A stretch of DNA of 64,000 nucleotides from Methylophaga sulfidovorans (lineage in GTDB: Bacteria; Pseudomonadota; Gammaproteobacteria; Nitrosococcales; Methylophagaceae), in contig NZ_FOSH01000001.1 in the NCBI RefSeq assembly GCF_900114205.1, positions 207,048-271,047 of the forward strand, read 5' to 3'. The number at the start of each line of letters is the position of its first letter. Position 1 is the first letter of the stretch. The position numbers and the translations under genes are program-made. The notes beneath the pieces were generated by a model, which saw only the letters and a list, made by a program, of their open reading frames with translations, was not told the DNA's origin and did no database searches. Positions 54,648-62,404 of the stretch are shown piece by piece.

Positions 54648-55334
54648 TTAGACATTGATGCTGACTGAACGCATTTTGTTATTGCGTATCTCATCAATCG
54701 ATGGCAAAACGGTATAAGCCACATAGTTTTCTTTACTTGTGCTCTTTCTCACTTTCATATTTGACCACCAAGATTTCACGCCTGGTAAAGCATCAATAAC
54801 TGATTCGTGCCCATATAAACAGCAATTGTGGATATAAGGGGCCCAGTGAATATCAGCCAAAGTCAGATCACCAACAATGTAGTCACCACGTTTACCACGG
54901 GCATTAAGTTGATCTTCTAGTTTTGAGAGGATGCCTTTAACAGCTTCCATTTCTGCAGCACCAGTTCCGTCTTCATTAAGCGCTTTTACCGCTGGTGAAA
55001 ACACATGCTGAGCAATGTGGATCCACTGATACATTTGTGCTCTTGCAACACCGTTACGAGGTATCAGTGAGTTACCAAAGCCTTTGTCATCAAGATATGA
55101 CAGGATGGCTTCAATTCCGTATACATAGAAATCAACATCTTTTAATACAGGCAATGTACCAAATGGAGAAATCGCACGAATTTCTGCCATCTCAGCTTCT
55201 GAGTTGATATCTACCGCTTTGCCTTCAATATCTATGCCTTTTTCAGCTGCTGTAAACAAACATTTACTTGTATTCGAGCAGCCCGCTATACCATATAAAA
55301 CTTTTACATCTGCTAGGTGATCGCCTATTGCCAT
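54648..55334 (-). CDS. glutathione S-transferase (paralogue 3)
   Basis: This 228-aa protein is the most canonical of the three GSTs. The thioredoxin-like half carries LYGIAGCSNTSKCLFTAAEKG with Ser/Cys at the catalytic place (about 18-21), and SPFGTLPVLKDVDFYVYGIEAILSYLDDKG with cis-Pro and the glutathione-binding Asp/Glu-Ala pattern (about 57-85). The helical half has VGDLTLADIHWAPYIH (about 158-173). It lies inside the monooxygenase gene train between ferredoxin and reductase. In isoprene degraders GSTs open the epoxide made by the oxygenase, and a similar step, or glutathione acceptance of a sulfur or aldehyde product, is inferred here. GGGAGAG precedes the ATG. Confidence 0.88.
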   Translation of the reverse strand: MAIGDHLADVKVLYGIAGCSNTSKCLFTAAEKGIDIEGKAVDINSEAEMAEIRAISPFGTLPVLKDVDFYVYGIEAILSYLDDKGFGNSLIPRNGVARAQMYQWIHIAQHVFSPAVKALNEDGTGAAEMEAVKGILSKLEDQLNARGKRGDYIVGDLTLADIHWAPYIHNCCLYGHESVIDALPGVKSWWSNMKVRKSTSKENYVAYTVLPSIDEIRNNKMRSVSINV

Positions 55335-55376
55335 TTCCTCTCTCCCATTTTTTATAGTTTTGGGTTTATACGTGGT

Positions 55377-55556
55377 TTAGTCTTCGATTTTCAGTGCACC
55401 GGAGGGACATCTTTGAACACTTTCTCTGATCTGTTCCTCTGAGGCATTCTCAAGGGTGATGACGAATTGACCATCTTCAATTTTGTATAAAGATGGATAC
55501 TCTGTAACGCATACACCAGCGTGCTGGCATACATCTTGATCCCATTTCACATTCAT
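55377..55556 (-). CDS. 59-aa divergent ferredoxin (Fer4_19-like)
   Basis: This gene is short but clear: ATG 55556 with GAGGATAACG just upstream, stop at 55377. The product begins MNVKWDQDVCQHAGVC and ends VQRCPSGALKIED. Cysteines stand at about 10, 16 and 50 (C-x5-C and a CP motif), with only three in total, as in divergent mono-cluster Fe-S domains that use a 3Fe-4S or a variant 4Fe-4S site. Position between globin and GST genes, near the XylA-like reductase, suggests an electron shuttle or cluster-sensing role for the membrane oxygenase. Acidic side chains fit an electron carrier. Confidence 0.85.
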   Translation of the reverse strand: MNVKWDQDVCQHAGVCVTEYPSLYKIEDGQFVITLENASEEQIRESVQRCPSGALKIED

Positions 55557-55577
55557 TTCGTTATCCTCAGGTAAGTA

Positions 55578-55940
55578 TTAAACATGAACAATTTCTGGAC
55601 GCATGGACCAGAGAGCTACCAGAATTTCGTCTTTCTCTTTCTGAGCTACATTATGTGTATCGAGAGCACTCATTACATCATTGACAACGGCATTGAATTC
55701 TTCATCAGAGATGTTCATTCCTGTATGCGCTGTTAGCATGTCTTCCCCGGTGTATTTCTCACTACCACCGAAACCAGCACACATAAACTCGCCGACTTTT
55801 TGAACGACATTTTCAGGGTCGCTTTTGGCATAACGGTTTTTAATTACTTCGTTCTTACAGTGATTGTTGAAAACGGTGCGTGCTAGAGCAGTAATGCCAT
55901 CATGACCGCCTAATCTTTGATATAAACTTTCTTCACTCAT
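55578..55940 (-). CDS. cytoplasmic truncated haemoglobin
   Basis: The start ATG 55940 follows AGGAG; the longer frame to 55994 lacks a ribosome site. The 120-aa protein starts SLYQRLGGHDGITALARTVF and keeps the truncated-globin pattern. The proximal His is in LTAHTGMNISDEEFNAVVNDVMSAL (about 71), and it ends ALWSMRPEIVHV. It is the first gene after the monooxygenase (67 bases). The partner gene at 51.5 kb encodes the same fold with a signal peptide; shared FNAVV-DVM-ALD and LWS-R-EIV blocks point to common origin. An oxygen-delivery or NO/peroxide-protection role for the oxygenase is inferred. Confidence 0.88.
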   Translation of the reverse strand: MSEESLYQRLGGHDGITALARTVFNNHCKNEVIKNRYAKSDPENVVQKVGEFMCAGFGGSEKYTGEDMLTAHTGMNISDEEFNAVVNDVMSALDTHNVAQKEKDEILVALWSMRPEIVHV

Positions 55941-56007
55941 ATCTATTCTCCTAAGTTTAGTCCTGTTGGCTGGGGCAAAAGCCCCAGCCGTCAATCAGAT
56001 TTATCAA

Positions 56008-57186
56008 CTATATTTTTGCGTATGAACTTGGTGTGTCATTCACTTCGTAACCCACTTCAGCATTAACTCGGGCTGCGATTGCCTGTTCACCTTCAGAAGC
56101 AAAATCTCTATCCCATGTAGCCAGTTTTTTCTTATAAACTGAGTGCCATAGTGGTGGAACCAGTGCCATAGAGAATTCAGTGAAGTAACCCCAACCTGGA
56201 TTAGGAGAACCAACTTCATCTAACTCCCAGAAGTGTGTTTCACCACGGTCATGGTGATCACCTTGGCGACCGATTTCGATAAAGAACCAGCTAGTGAACA
56301 TATTGTCGTTATCCCAAGAATGGCGATAATCGATAGGCTGACCTTTTTCGCGGATAAGACCGTAATGTTCCATGTAGTTCAGAGCTTCAAGTTCGAAGTT
56401 AGAAATCGTCCAGATAAGGAACATGCAAGCCACACCGATCGGACCACCAGCCCAAGCGAACAGAATAAATGTAGGCAGGCTCATGAAGTAACCGCGGATC
56501 CAGCGATTTTCAAGTGAAATAAATGATTTACCCAGTCTTTTCAGACGAGCTTCTTCCATTTTGTAAAGGAATTTTGACTGCCCCATGTGAGATAACCAGA
56601 AGTGTCTGTAAATACTACGACCACGTGGAGATGTAGCAGGATCATCCTGATGTGCTAATTCCAAGTGATGGTTGTAAACATGGGCATAACAGAAGTGAGA
56701 AGAACCACTTAATGCCATCATCCATCTAGAGATAACGAAACTAAACCCTTTAGTATGAGCCAGTTCATGACCGTAAATGATACCGATTCCGGCAAAGATA
56801 CCTGTTGAGATAGTTGCACCGATAAGTTCAGCACCTGTCATACCCATTTGAATTGGGAAGCCCATGAACATACCTGGTTCAACTGGTACACCATTCACAT
56901 ATTGGTAAATGCGCCATGCCATTACTACTTGTAAAAGCGCAAAGATAGGCAGCATGATGTACATAACCGCATTCTGTAAGCCAGGAATACCGTTTGTTTC
57001 ACCATTTTCATCAAAACCAGCACCCTTCGTGTGCATTGGCATACTTAGCGTATCGAGTAAAATACCCACGCCAAATAAAACAACCCCTGTCCAAGCGAAT
57101 TGTCCACCTACAAGAACACCGATCATACTGACAAGTATGAGTAACGGCGCCATAAAGTATCGAATATTAATTAGTACTTTTTTCAT
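56008..57186 (-). CDS. AlkB/XylM-type membrane di-iron monooxygenase with an altered histidine motif
   Basis: The 392-aa protein has about six membrane helices and the histidine boxes of the alkane hydroxylase/xylene monooxygenase group: GHELAHTKGF (about 140-149), HVYNHHLELAHQDD (about 170-183) and NYMEHYGLIREKGQP (about 265-279). In the last box AlkB has RHSDHH; here it reads RQGDHHDRGETHFWEL, so the first His (an iron ligand in AlkB structures) is Gln, with an extra His seven residues after the DHH pair. The enzyme should hydroxylate or epoxidise a small hydrophobic substrate using electrons from the XylA-like reductase. GGAGGGAG lies eight bases before the ATG. It heads the leftward gene train, opposite the MoxR/VWA pair. 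Confidence 0.9.
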   Translation of the reverse strand: MKKVLINIRYFMAPLLILVSMIGVLVGGQFAWTGVVLFGVGILLDTLSMPMHTKGAGFDENGETNGIPGLQNAVMYIMLPIFALLQVVMAWRIYQYVNGVPVEPGMFMGFPIQMGMTGAELIGATISTGIFAGIGIIYGHELAHTKGFSFVISRWMMALSGSSHFCYAHVYNHHLELAHQDDPATSPRGRSIYRHFWLSHMGQSKFLYKMEEARLKRLGKSFISLENRWIRGYFMSLPTFILFAWAGGPIGVACMFLIWTISNFELEALNYMEHYGLIREKGQPIDYRHSWDNDNMFTSWFFIEIGRQGDHHDRGETHFWELDEVGSPNPGWGYFTEFSMALVPPLWHSVYKKKLATWDRDFASEGEQAIAARVNAEVGYEVNDTPSSYAKI

Positions 57187-57582
57187 ATATTCTCCCTCCA
57201 GCTCCTAAATGACTTAGTCTATTAATGTTGGTCAACCACTAAATAAGCGGTAGATTTGTATCCAACTGTCAGCAACTCTATTACCCTATATTCGATATTT
57301 AAATACGTATATATCCCTACTAACTATGAAAAGCAGTTAGTACACCTAGATTAATAAGCTCACTTAGTCGCCCGACTTAACGCTATTTTCAGGTTAGTGT
57401 CTCAGTTGGTTCTAAGTACAAATACGAGTCACGTCACAACGGTATACAGCTTTAAACTGTCAAACATTAATATTGTGGGGTAAGCGATGGGATTGCGTTC
57501 ATTGGTCAGGCCATGGTTACGACCACCAAGAGATTCAAATAAACTGTCGCTGGAGTCCCGGCAAACAGGTTCTTGTGGTGGT
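57187..57582. promoter_or_regulatory. divergent control region between monooxygenase and MoxR/VWA genes
   Basis: About 300-400 bases without a certain gene separate the divergent transcripts. The region holds AATACGTATATAT (57302-57314) and a CTAACT/AGTTAG inverted repeat (57320-57340). Further TTGAC-like -35 candidates lie on the minus strand. It is the natural site for regulator binding to switch on both sides. Confidence 0.55.
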
Positions 57583-59565
57583 ATGAGCACAACTGAGCTC
57601 AAAATACGTATTGAGCTCATCCTTGATGGTATCGATACAAATCATATTATTGAGCCAGTTACCAAGATCGCCGCACTGAGTCACGCTTTACAATCGGAGT
57701 TTCTGACTGAGCTGGCAGAGGTCGCTGAGTTGTCAGTCACACATGCAAATGCACTCATGCGGGCTTACACCCCCGCATTGAATAGTATGAGTCGTGCAGA
57801 ACATAGCCTATGGCTGGAAAAGATAAAGCACACCCTCAATGAGGGGCACTCCGATGAGGCAAGCTCACTAATTAATAACTACAGTAAGTTTGCATCTACA
57901 CTCGATAAATCAACGGTTCAGCTTGAAGAGGTATCTGAAAGACTTGAAAAGCTTATTAAATCTGTTACTGAAAAAGATTTAATACTGAGTACTATCGAAG
58001 AGTCAGAAATAAAACGTGCTTATACAGACGGTAACCAATTATTCGTACCATCATCTATTAGCCTATTTGATCATTACGACGATAACTACTTACTGCTAAA
58101 AGTTATTATTTTTCAATTGCTCGGCCAGATTCAATGCGACACTATCCTTGCAAAAAAACGTATATCGCAGGCTACTTCTGCTAAGGATAATGAATTTCTT
58201 GAACAATTCAGCATCATAGAAACATTAAGAATTAATCATCATCTCAAAAAATCATTTCCTGGTGTCTGGAGGAATATTCTACATATACACAAATTACTAG
58301 ATCTTCCTAGTTATCCAGAAAAAATGTTTTCCTCCGACCAACAAACCAGCGTTTTCGATAGTCTGGATCTGATAGATCAGTCTGACAAAAAAGTCAGCTT
58401 TCCTACTCCACTACCATATATGAGTGATTTCTCAGCCAGAGCATTTTCTCTATTCGAAGTCGATGTCGAAGCTGACCAATCTGTTTTGATGAATGTTCAG
58501 TTAGATAATAATGATCTCAAAGAAACATTTACTGAGGATGACAAGGCGGCAGATCGCATTACCTTAAGACACAATGCCAGTGCGGCACCTGTTTACCAAT
58601 CCGGGGATGCCAAAACTGATATCTGGTCTCAACTTGATGAAACTGTGAAGCAATATCAGCAGCAACAAGAGAGTCTACGTGATGAGAATAAACAAAATGT
58701 TTATCTCTATCCTGAGTGGGATGCGTCGTTGAAACAATACCGTCAGAACTGGTGTCGTGTAGAAGAAATCGCCATTACTGCGAATAATCCTAGCCAGCAA
58801 AGTCTTGATATCGCTGATACCCGTTTTTCCGAATATAAAATCAAAAAGACCCTAGACAAGGTTATTAATAATCAAAAACTGATGCGCCATCAGGATGACG
58901 GCGAAGACATTGATATTGATGCCTGGGTGGAAGCAAGCTCGAACAAAATCAAGCAGGCTGACGACTTCCAACGCCTCTATATCAGAAATAATAAAAATAC
59001 ACGCAGTATTGCCATTATGTTCGCCGTTGATATCAGTGGTTCAACCTCCGGTTGGAAGAATAGAATCATACAACAATCAACATGGCTTCTATCCCGAACA
59101 CTATCAAAACTTGATGATCAATTTGCCATCTATGCCTTTTCCGGCGTCGGCCGTGAAAAATGTGATATCTACCCAGTAAAGCGCTTTGATGAAAACTACA
59201 GCAATACTATCAAACAACGAATCACCGACTTAAGCGCCAAGCAATATACCCGAATGGGTGCGGCAATCAGGCACTTGAGCAAAGTATTGAGTCAGGCTGA
59301 CGCCAAAACAAAAATTCTATTCGTCCTCACTGACGGTAGACCAGATGATATTGACAGCTATCGCGGTAACTATGGCGTGGAAGATACCCGCCGCGCATTC
59401 AATGAGGCAAAAGCGCTCTATCTCAATCCTTTCGTTTTAACGTTTGATCAGGAAGCGATGGATTATTTGCCATATATGCTAGGTAAAAACCGCTACAAAC
59501 TGATTTCCGACATATCAATGCTTCCGGTTCAGATTTCAACAATTTATAAACAACTCACAACATAA
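57583..59565 (+). CDS. CbbO/NorD-type VWA protein
   Basis: I prefer the ATG at 57583 (MSTTELKIRIELIL, GTGGTGG upstream); an in-frame ATG at 57487 would add 32 basic residues and cannot be excluded. The 660-aa protein has a helical N-terminal half and a C-terminal von Willebrand A domain (from about 485) with the metal-ion site VDISGSTSGW, TRMGAAIRH and LTDGRPDDID. CbbO and NorD proteins work with a MoxR ATPase to remodel or metal-load Rubisco and nitric oxide reductase. The ATPase partner starts five bases after this stop. Divergence from the membrane monooxygenase suggests that enzyme is the client. Confidence 0.88.
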   Translation: MSTTELKIRIELILDGIDTNHIIEPVTKIAALSHALQSEFLTELAEVAELSVTHANALMRAYTPALNSMSRAEHSLWLEKIKHTLNEGHSDEASSLINNYSKFASTLDKSTVQLEEVSERLEKLIKSVTEKDLILSTIEESEIKRAYTDGNQLFVPSSISLFDHYDDNYLLLKVIIFQLLGQIQCDTILAKKRISQATSAKDNEFLEQFSIIETLRINHHLKKSFPGVWRNILHIHKLLDLPSYPEKMFSSDQQTSVFDSLDLIDQSDKKVSFPTPLPYMSDFSARAFSLFEVDVEADQSVLMNVQLDNNDLKETFTEDDKAADRITLRHNASAAPVYQSGDAKTDIWSQLDETVKQYQQQQESLRDENKQNVYLYPEWDASLKQYRQNWCRVEEIAITANNPSQQSLDIADTRFSEYKIKKTLDKVINNQKLMRHQDDGEDIDIDAWVEASSNKIKQADDFQRLYIRNNKNTRSIAIMFAVDISGSTSGWKNRIIQQSTWLLSRTLSKLDDQFAIYAFSGVGREKCDIYPVKRFDENYSNTIKQRITDLSAKQYTRMGAAIRHLSKVLSQADAKTKILFVLTDGRPDDIDSYRGNYGVEDTRRAFNEAKALYLNPFVLTFDQEAMDYLPYMLGKNRYKLISDISMLPVQISTIYKQLTT

Positions 59566-59569
59566 AACT

Positions 59570-60385
59570 ATGAATAAACAACACATTATCAACAATGCAG
59601 AATATTTCATCCACGATGAGCCTTATTACGAGCCATCGGCCAATGAAGTCGACATTTTTAACAGTGCTTTAGCTGAAAATATTCCCGTCTTGCTGAAAGG
59701 TCCGACTGGTTGCGGCAAAACACGGTTTATGGAATATATGAGCTGGTATCACAAAAGACCTTTGATCACAGTATCTTGTCATGATGATCTCAGTACTTCT
59801 GATTTGGTAGGTCGGTACTTGATCAAAGATAACAGTACTGTCTGGCAGGATGGTCCACTGACAACCGCAGTGAGAAATGGCTGCATCTGCTATTTGGACG
59901 AAATTGTCGAGGCTCGTAAAGATACAACCGTGGTTATTCATCCACTCTGTGACGATAGACGAATTTTGCCGTTGGAAAAATTAGGTGAACTTCTACCAGC
60001 TTCGCCTGACTTTTGTCTAACCATGTCATATAACCCGGGCTACCAGAGCGCTGTTAAAGATCTGAAACCAAGTACCAGGCAACGTTTCATCTCTATCGAT
60101 TTTAGTTATCCTGCTGAAAATATTGAAGCGGCCATTGTTCATCAAGAATCGAAATTATCTATGCAACAATGTGAGCACCTAGTTAAGTTAGCCCATATGA
60201 CACGAAACTTAGTCGGTAATGGTCTTGAAGAAGGTGCCAGTACTCGTTTGTTGGTTCACACGGCTAAGCTCATCTCGCGCGGCTTTGAAGCTAATTTAGC
60301 CTGCAAATGCGGCGTAGCTAATGCCATTACTGATGATGAAGAAACCAAAAAACTGTTACACGAAATGATCGATACCGTCTTCTAG
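59570..60385 (+). CDS. MoxR-family AAA+ ATPase, CbbQ/NorQ type
   Basis: The 271-aa ATPase has Walker A GPTGCGKTRFME (about 40-51), Walker B CYLDEIVEA (about 105-113), sensor 1 TMSYNPGYQ (about 151-159) and the arginine finger region PSTRQRFISIDF (about 168-179). The C-terminal lid is the CbbQ/NorQ type with a GLEEGASTRLLVHTAKLI block. These ATPases form rings and, with a VWA partner, activate metal enzymes. No cbbLS or norBC genes are in the window. Coupled to the VWA gene with four bases between them. Confidence 0.92.
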   Translation: MNKQHIINNAEYFIHDEPYYEPSANEVDIFNSALAENIPVLLKGPTGCGKTRFMEYMSWYHKRPLITVSCHDDLSTSDLVGRYLIKDNSTVWQDGPLTTAVRNGCICYLDEIVEARKDTTVVIHPLCDDRRILPLEKLGELLPASPDFCLTMSYNPGYQSAVKDLKPSTRQRFISIDFSYPAENIEAAIVHQESKLSMQQCEHLVKLAHMTRNLVGNGLEEGASTRLLVHTAKLISRGFEANLACKCGVANAITDDEETKKLLHEMIDTVF

Positions 60386-60805
60386 AGCATGATAGCTGAA
60401 GCGGAATTGGTCTTTTTTAACGCAACTAGATACCGCGTATATTGCTAAATAAGCATTCTTTTCTATGCGTGTTTGAAACTATAGATTGTTACAAATCTAA
60501 AGGTTAAACCTACTGTAGCCTGACTTTTCATCAATATTTAGGCCAATCATAAACGGTGGAGGCTATGAGTGCAGTTATCATTTTCTCCACGATTCCAAGA
60601 GCTTATGATGGCGGTCAAATAAACTGTCAGCTTGATTTTTGCTAAAAACCCTACTCTTTATAGAAAAGATATATCAAATCTAAATAAACAGATGGTTCAT
60701 AACTTATTGAGTAATTAAACATCGTACTGAAGTTAGTTATTGGATACCAAACCGGCTTTCTGTAACATTTCAACGTCAAACTTATAGTCTTATGGAGATT
60801 CAGTT
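60386..60805. other. 420-base gap without a gene
   Basis: No frame with a ribosome site or family resemblance is seen. The sequence is A/T rich and may hold the end of the MoxR transcript and the promoter of the following MDR gene. No strong terminator was found by eye. Confidence 0.6.
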
Positions 60806-61819
60806 ATGCTCACAATCAAGGTAAATCAACCTGGCGGCTTAGATAATATTTTCATTGATGATACGAATGAACCCACGCGTCCGCAGAAAGGCGAAATCAC
60901 AGTTCGTATTCTTGCCAGTTCATTGAACTACCACGACTATCTAGTAGCTGCTGGACAACTCAAGACGGAGAATGGTCGTATATTGCTTTCAGATGGCGCC
61001 GGTATCGTAGAAAGTGTAGGTGAAGGAGTCACAGAGTTTAAAATAGGAGATCATGTTGTCTCTACCTTCTTTCCTCAATGGTTGGCAGGTGATGTCATTC
61101 AATCTGCTGGCAGCTTCCAGCAGACACCTGGAGACGGCGCTGATGGATTTGCGGCAGAAGTGGTCACCCGACCTGCTGAGGCATTTACGCATGCGCCTAA
61201 GGGATGGTCGCATACTGAGGCAGCAACTATCACCACGGCTGGAGTGACAGCTTGGCGAGCGCTTGTGGTTGATGGCAAGCTAAAAGCCGGCGATACAATC
61301 CTGACCTTAGGTACCGGCGGTGTCTCCATTGCCGCATTACAAATTGGCAAACTTTTCGGTGCTAAAGTAATTGTTACCTCATCATCCGATGAAAAGCTCG
61401 AAAAAGCTAAAGCGCTGGGTGCTGATGCCACAATTAATTACAAAGAATACCCACAGTGGGCACGTGAAGTCGCTGCCATAACTGATAATCAGGGCGCTGA
61501 TCACATCATTGAGCTGGGCGGACCAGGCACATTAGAACAATCCATAAAAGCGGCTGCCGTTGGTGGTCATATTTCTCTAATTGGCGTTATGACGGGACTC
61601 GAAGGGAAAATTCCAACTGGTTTACTGATGATGAAACAGATTTGCCTACAAGGCCTACTCGTCGGTAATCGCAGCCAGCAACAAGACTATGTCAAAGCGC
61701 TGGAAATGAATGATTTGCGCCCGGTAATTGATAAAGTATTTAAATACCAACAGCTTGCTGAGGCTTTTGAGTTTCAGGTGAATGGTTCACATTTTGGTAA
61801 AATCTGCGTTGAGTGGTAG
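60806..61819 (+). CDS. NAD(P)H:quinone oxidoreductase-like MDR enzyme
   Basis: The 337-aa medium-chain dehydrogenase/reductase has the GroES-like domain (about 1-125; SLNYHDYLVAAG, LSDGAGIVESVGEGV) and the Rossmann motif LTLGTGGVSIAALQIGKL (about 166-183). It lacks the structural zinc cysteine cluster and the catalytic zinc Cys/His pattern, so it is of the quinone-reductase/enoyl-reductase or zinc-free alcohol dehydrogenase branch. GGAG precedes the ATG. It may reduce a quinone or an aldehyde/enone made by the pathway, but a general role is equally possible. Confidence 0.85.
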   Translation: MLTIKVNQPGGLDNIFIDDTNEPTRPQKGEITVRILASSLNYHDYLVAAGQLKTENGRILLSDGAGIVESVGEGVTEFKIGDHVVSTFFPQWLAGDVIQSAGSFQQTPGDGADGFAAEVVTRPAEAFTHAPKGWSHTEAATITTAGVTAWRALVVDGKLKAGDTILTLGTGGVSIAALQIGKLFGAKVIVTSSSDEKLEKAKALGADATINYKEYPQWAREVAAITDNQGADHIIELGGPGTLEQSIKAAAVGGHISLIGVMTGLEGKIPTGLLMMKQICLQGLLVGNRSQQQDYVKALEMNDLRPVIDKVFKYQQLAEAFEFQVNGSHFGKICVEW

Positions 61820-61840
61820 TTTTTACACTATTTCAGTTCA

Positions 61841-61872
61841 GATAAGGCCCTCACCATTACGAGGGCCTTATC
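61841..61872 (+). terminator. hairpin after the MDR gene
   Basis: A twelve-base-pair stem, GATAAGGCCCTC with GAGGGCCTTATC, around an eight-base loop lies 21 bases after the stop. The T-tract is short, so strength is uncertain. Confidence 0.75.
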
Positions 61873-61957
61873 TCATAGAACAAATACCAGACAAATCAAC
61901 TACTCAGCTGATGAATATGGGAACGTGCTTTTACTGATGCTGGCAGCATTGCTGCTA

Positions 61958-62365
61958 TCAGAGAGGAAAAACAACTGTATGGGCAGGTTCGAAATAATCA
62001 AGCACGGTCTTTTGCAGCCATTTTAAATCCGCACTATCTTTCGTTCGGTATTTAGCTTGAAAATAAAAAAACATGAACTCATCGTCACTGCTTTGCAACC
62101 AGGACTCTGTTCTTGTTTGTACTTCTACAGATTCTCGCCTGAAGATTTCTTCAAATACCGCATCGACGATGAGATCAAAATCTGATTCATCCCGTACCCG
62201 GCTTTCACTATAACCTCGGCAAACTCCCAATATTGAAGCAGTAATAAATTTACTTTTCTGCATTAAAACGGGCACATTACCAAGCGAATCTTTAACAGGT
62301 AGAAAACAGTCTGAAAATGCCTGCATAAGTTCTCGTTTATATTTTACGACTGATAGCCCTAACAT
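61958..62365 (-). CDS. hypothetical protein, tandem paralogue A
   Basis: The start at 62365 (MLGLSVVKYKRELMQAF) is chosen by alignment with the neighbouring paralogue; an ATG two codons earlier is possible. The 135-aa protein shares with paralogue B a DSLGNVPVLMQ stretch near residue 27, DAVFEEIFRRES near 75 and a C-terminal LKWLQKTVLDYFEPA. No signal peptide or known family is seen. It may be a small helical protein. The pair lies next to a transposase, suggesting mobile or variable DNA. Confidence 0.65.
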   Translation of the reverse strand: MLGLSVVKYKRELMQAFSDCFLPVKDSLGNVPVLMQKSKFITASILGVCRGYSESRVRDESDFDLIVDAVFEEIFRRESVEVQTRTESWLQSSDDEFMFFYFQAKYRTKDSADLKWLQKTVLDYFEPAHTVVFPL

Positions 62366-62404
62366 AACCATATCGCCTCAAAGAAGTTGAATGCTAGTTG
62401 AAAA

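Noticed and set aside
57487..60385. Rubisco or nitric oxide reductase operon suggested by the CbbQO/NorQD-type genes
   Set aside because: No cbbLS or norBC genes lie within the window; the neighbour is a membrane oxygenase.
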